A stretch of DNA of 5,202 bases. It comes from an uncultured Eubacteriales bacterium. GTDB lineage: Bacteria; Bacillota; Clostridia; Peptostreptococcales; Anaerovoracaceae. This document shows, piece after piece, positions 5,095 to 5,202 of this stretch. The notes beneath the pieces are model-generated. The model was not told the DNA's origin. It worked only from the letters and a program-made list of their open reading frames with translations, and made no database searches. A program made the position numbers and the translations under genes. Where the stretch lies: NCBI GenBank assembly GCA_910585135.1, contig CAJUEB010000154.1, forward strand, positions 1-5,202, read 5' to 3'. Each line of letters begins with the position of its first letter. Positions within the stretch are counted from its first letter, which is position 1.

Positions 5095-5100
5095 ATTATA
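5095..5100 (-). promoter_or_regulatory. -10 box of the nuclease-like gene
   Basis: A perfect TATAAT is read on the minus strand (ATTATA on plus), 71 bases upstream of ATG 5024. At 17-18 bases further upstream only AGAACG or AAGAAC is found, so there is no good -35 and no extended -10. This is what an activator-dependent or weak promoter looks like, or it is a chance match in AT-rich DNA. Confidence 0.4.
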
Positions 5101-5160
5101 GTTATCTTCTTGGGAAACGTTCTTAATTTGGTTGAAAAATAATTTATGGCGTATGGGTTC

Positions 5161-5178
5161 TTTTGACAATGATCAAAA
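5161..5178. promoter_or_regulatory. FNR/CRP-family-like palindrome
   Basis: TTTTGACAATGATCAAAA is an inverted repeat with TTTTGA/TCAAAA arms. Its centre, TTGAC-AATG-ATCAA, matches the FNR consensus TTGAT-N4-ATCAA at 9 of 10 arm positions. The midpoint is about 81 bases upstream of the start site predicted for the minus-strand gene, a distance used by activators of this family. It also contains TTGACA, so it could instead serve a rightward gene beyond the window. Confidence 0.4.
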
Positions 5179-5202
5179 TACCAATAAAAGTAAATTTATA
5201 TA

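Overview
The window looks like chromosomal DNA of a spore-forming, moderate-GC Clostridia-type Firmicute. The evidence is the start of a SpoIIM-like sporulation protein behind a sigma-E-type promoter, the divergent spoIIM/xerD pairing familiar from Bacilli and Clostridia, strong AAGGAGG-type ribosome binding sites, and housekeeping proteins of clearly Firmicute type (L19, RbgA, RNase HII). No mobile element, CRISPR array, rRNA or tRNA was seen.

Layout from left to right. Positions 1-199 (minus) hold the N-terminal 66 codons of a SpoIIM-like membrane protein. Positions 200-407 are a divergent control region with a sigma-E-like promoter leftward, a sigma-A promoter rightward and a 13-bp direct repeat. 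Positions 408-1289 encode a XerD-type tyrosine recombinase in which the histidine of the HxxR motif is Asn. Positions 1290-1782 are non-coding and hold the xerD terminator, then a new promoter with a dyad at its start point, then a leader of about 240 nt. Then come rplS (1783-2130), a terminator-like hairpin, rbgA (2183-3022), a gap with a 17-bp direct repeat, and rnhB (3127-4044). The rnhB product carries an in-frame insert of about 85-90 residues built partly from tandem repeats. Positions 4045-4256 are a convergent intergenic region. Positions 4257-5024 (minus) encode an uncharacterised protein with a PD-(D/E)XK-nuclease-like C-terminal half. Its promoter side has a structured leader that could fold in two exclusive ways, and an FNR/CRP-like palindrome near the window's right edge.

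rplS, rbgA and rnhB form the familiar ribosome/replication cluster: L19 is a 50S protein, RbgA a late 50S assembly GTPase, and RNase HII removes ribonucleotides from DNA. The usual upstream partners (rpsP, rimM, trmD) and the usual downstream neighbour (yraN) are not present. xerD belongs to chromosome dimer resolution. The last gene stands alone and is probably accessory.

The least ordinary signals are the repeat-built insert in RNase HII, the altered catalytic motif of XerD, and the leader of the right-hand nuclease-like gene. No complete new system can be demonstrated here.
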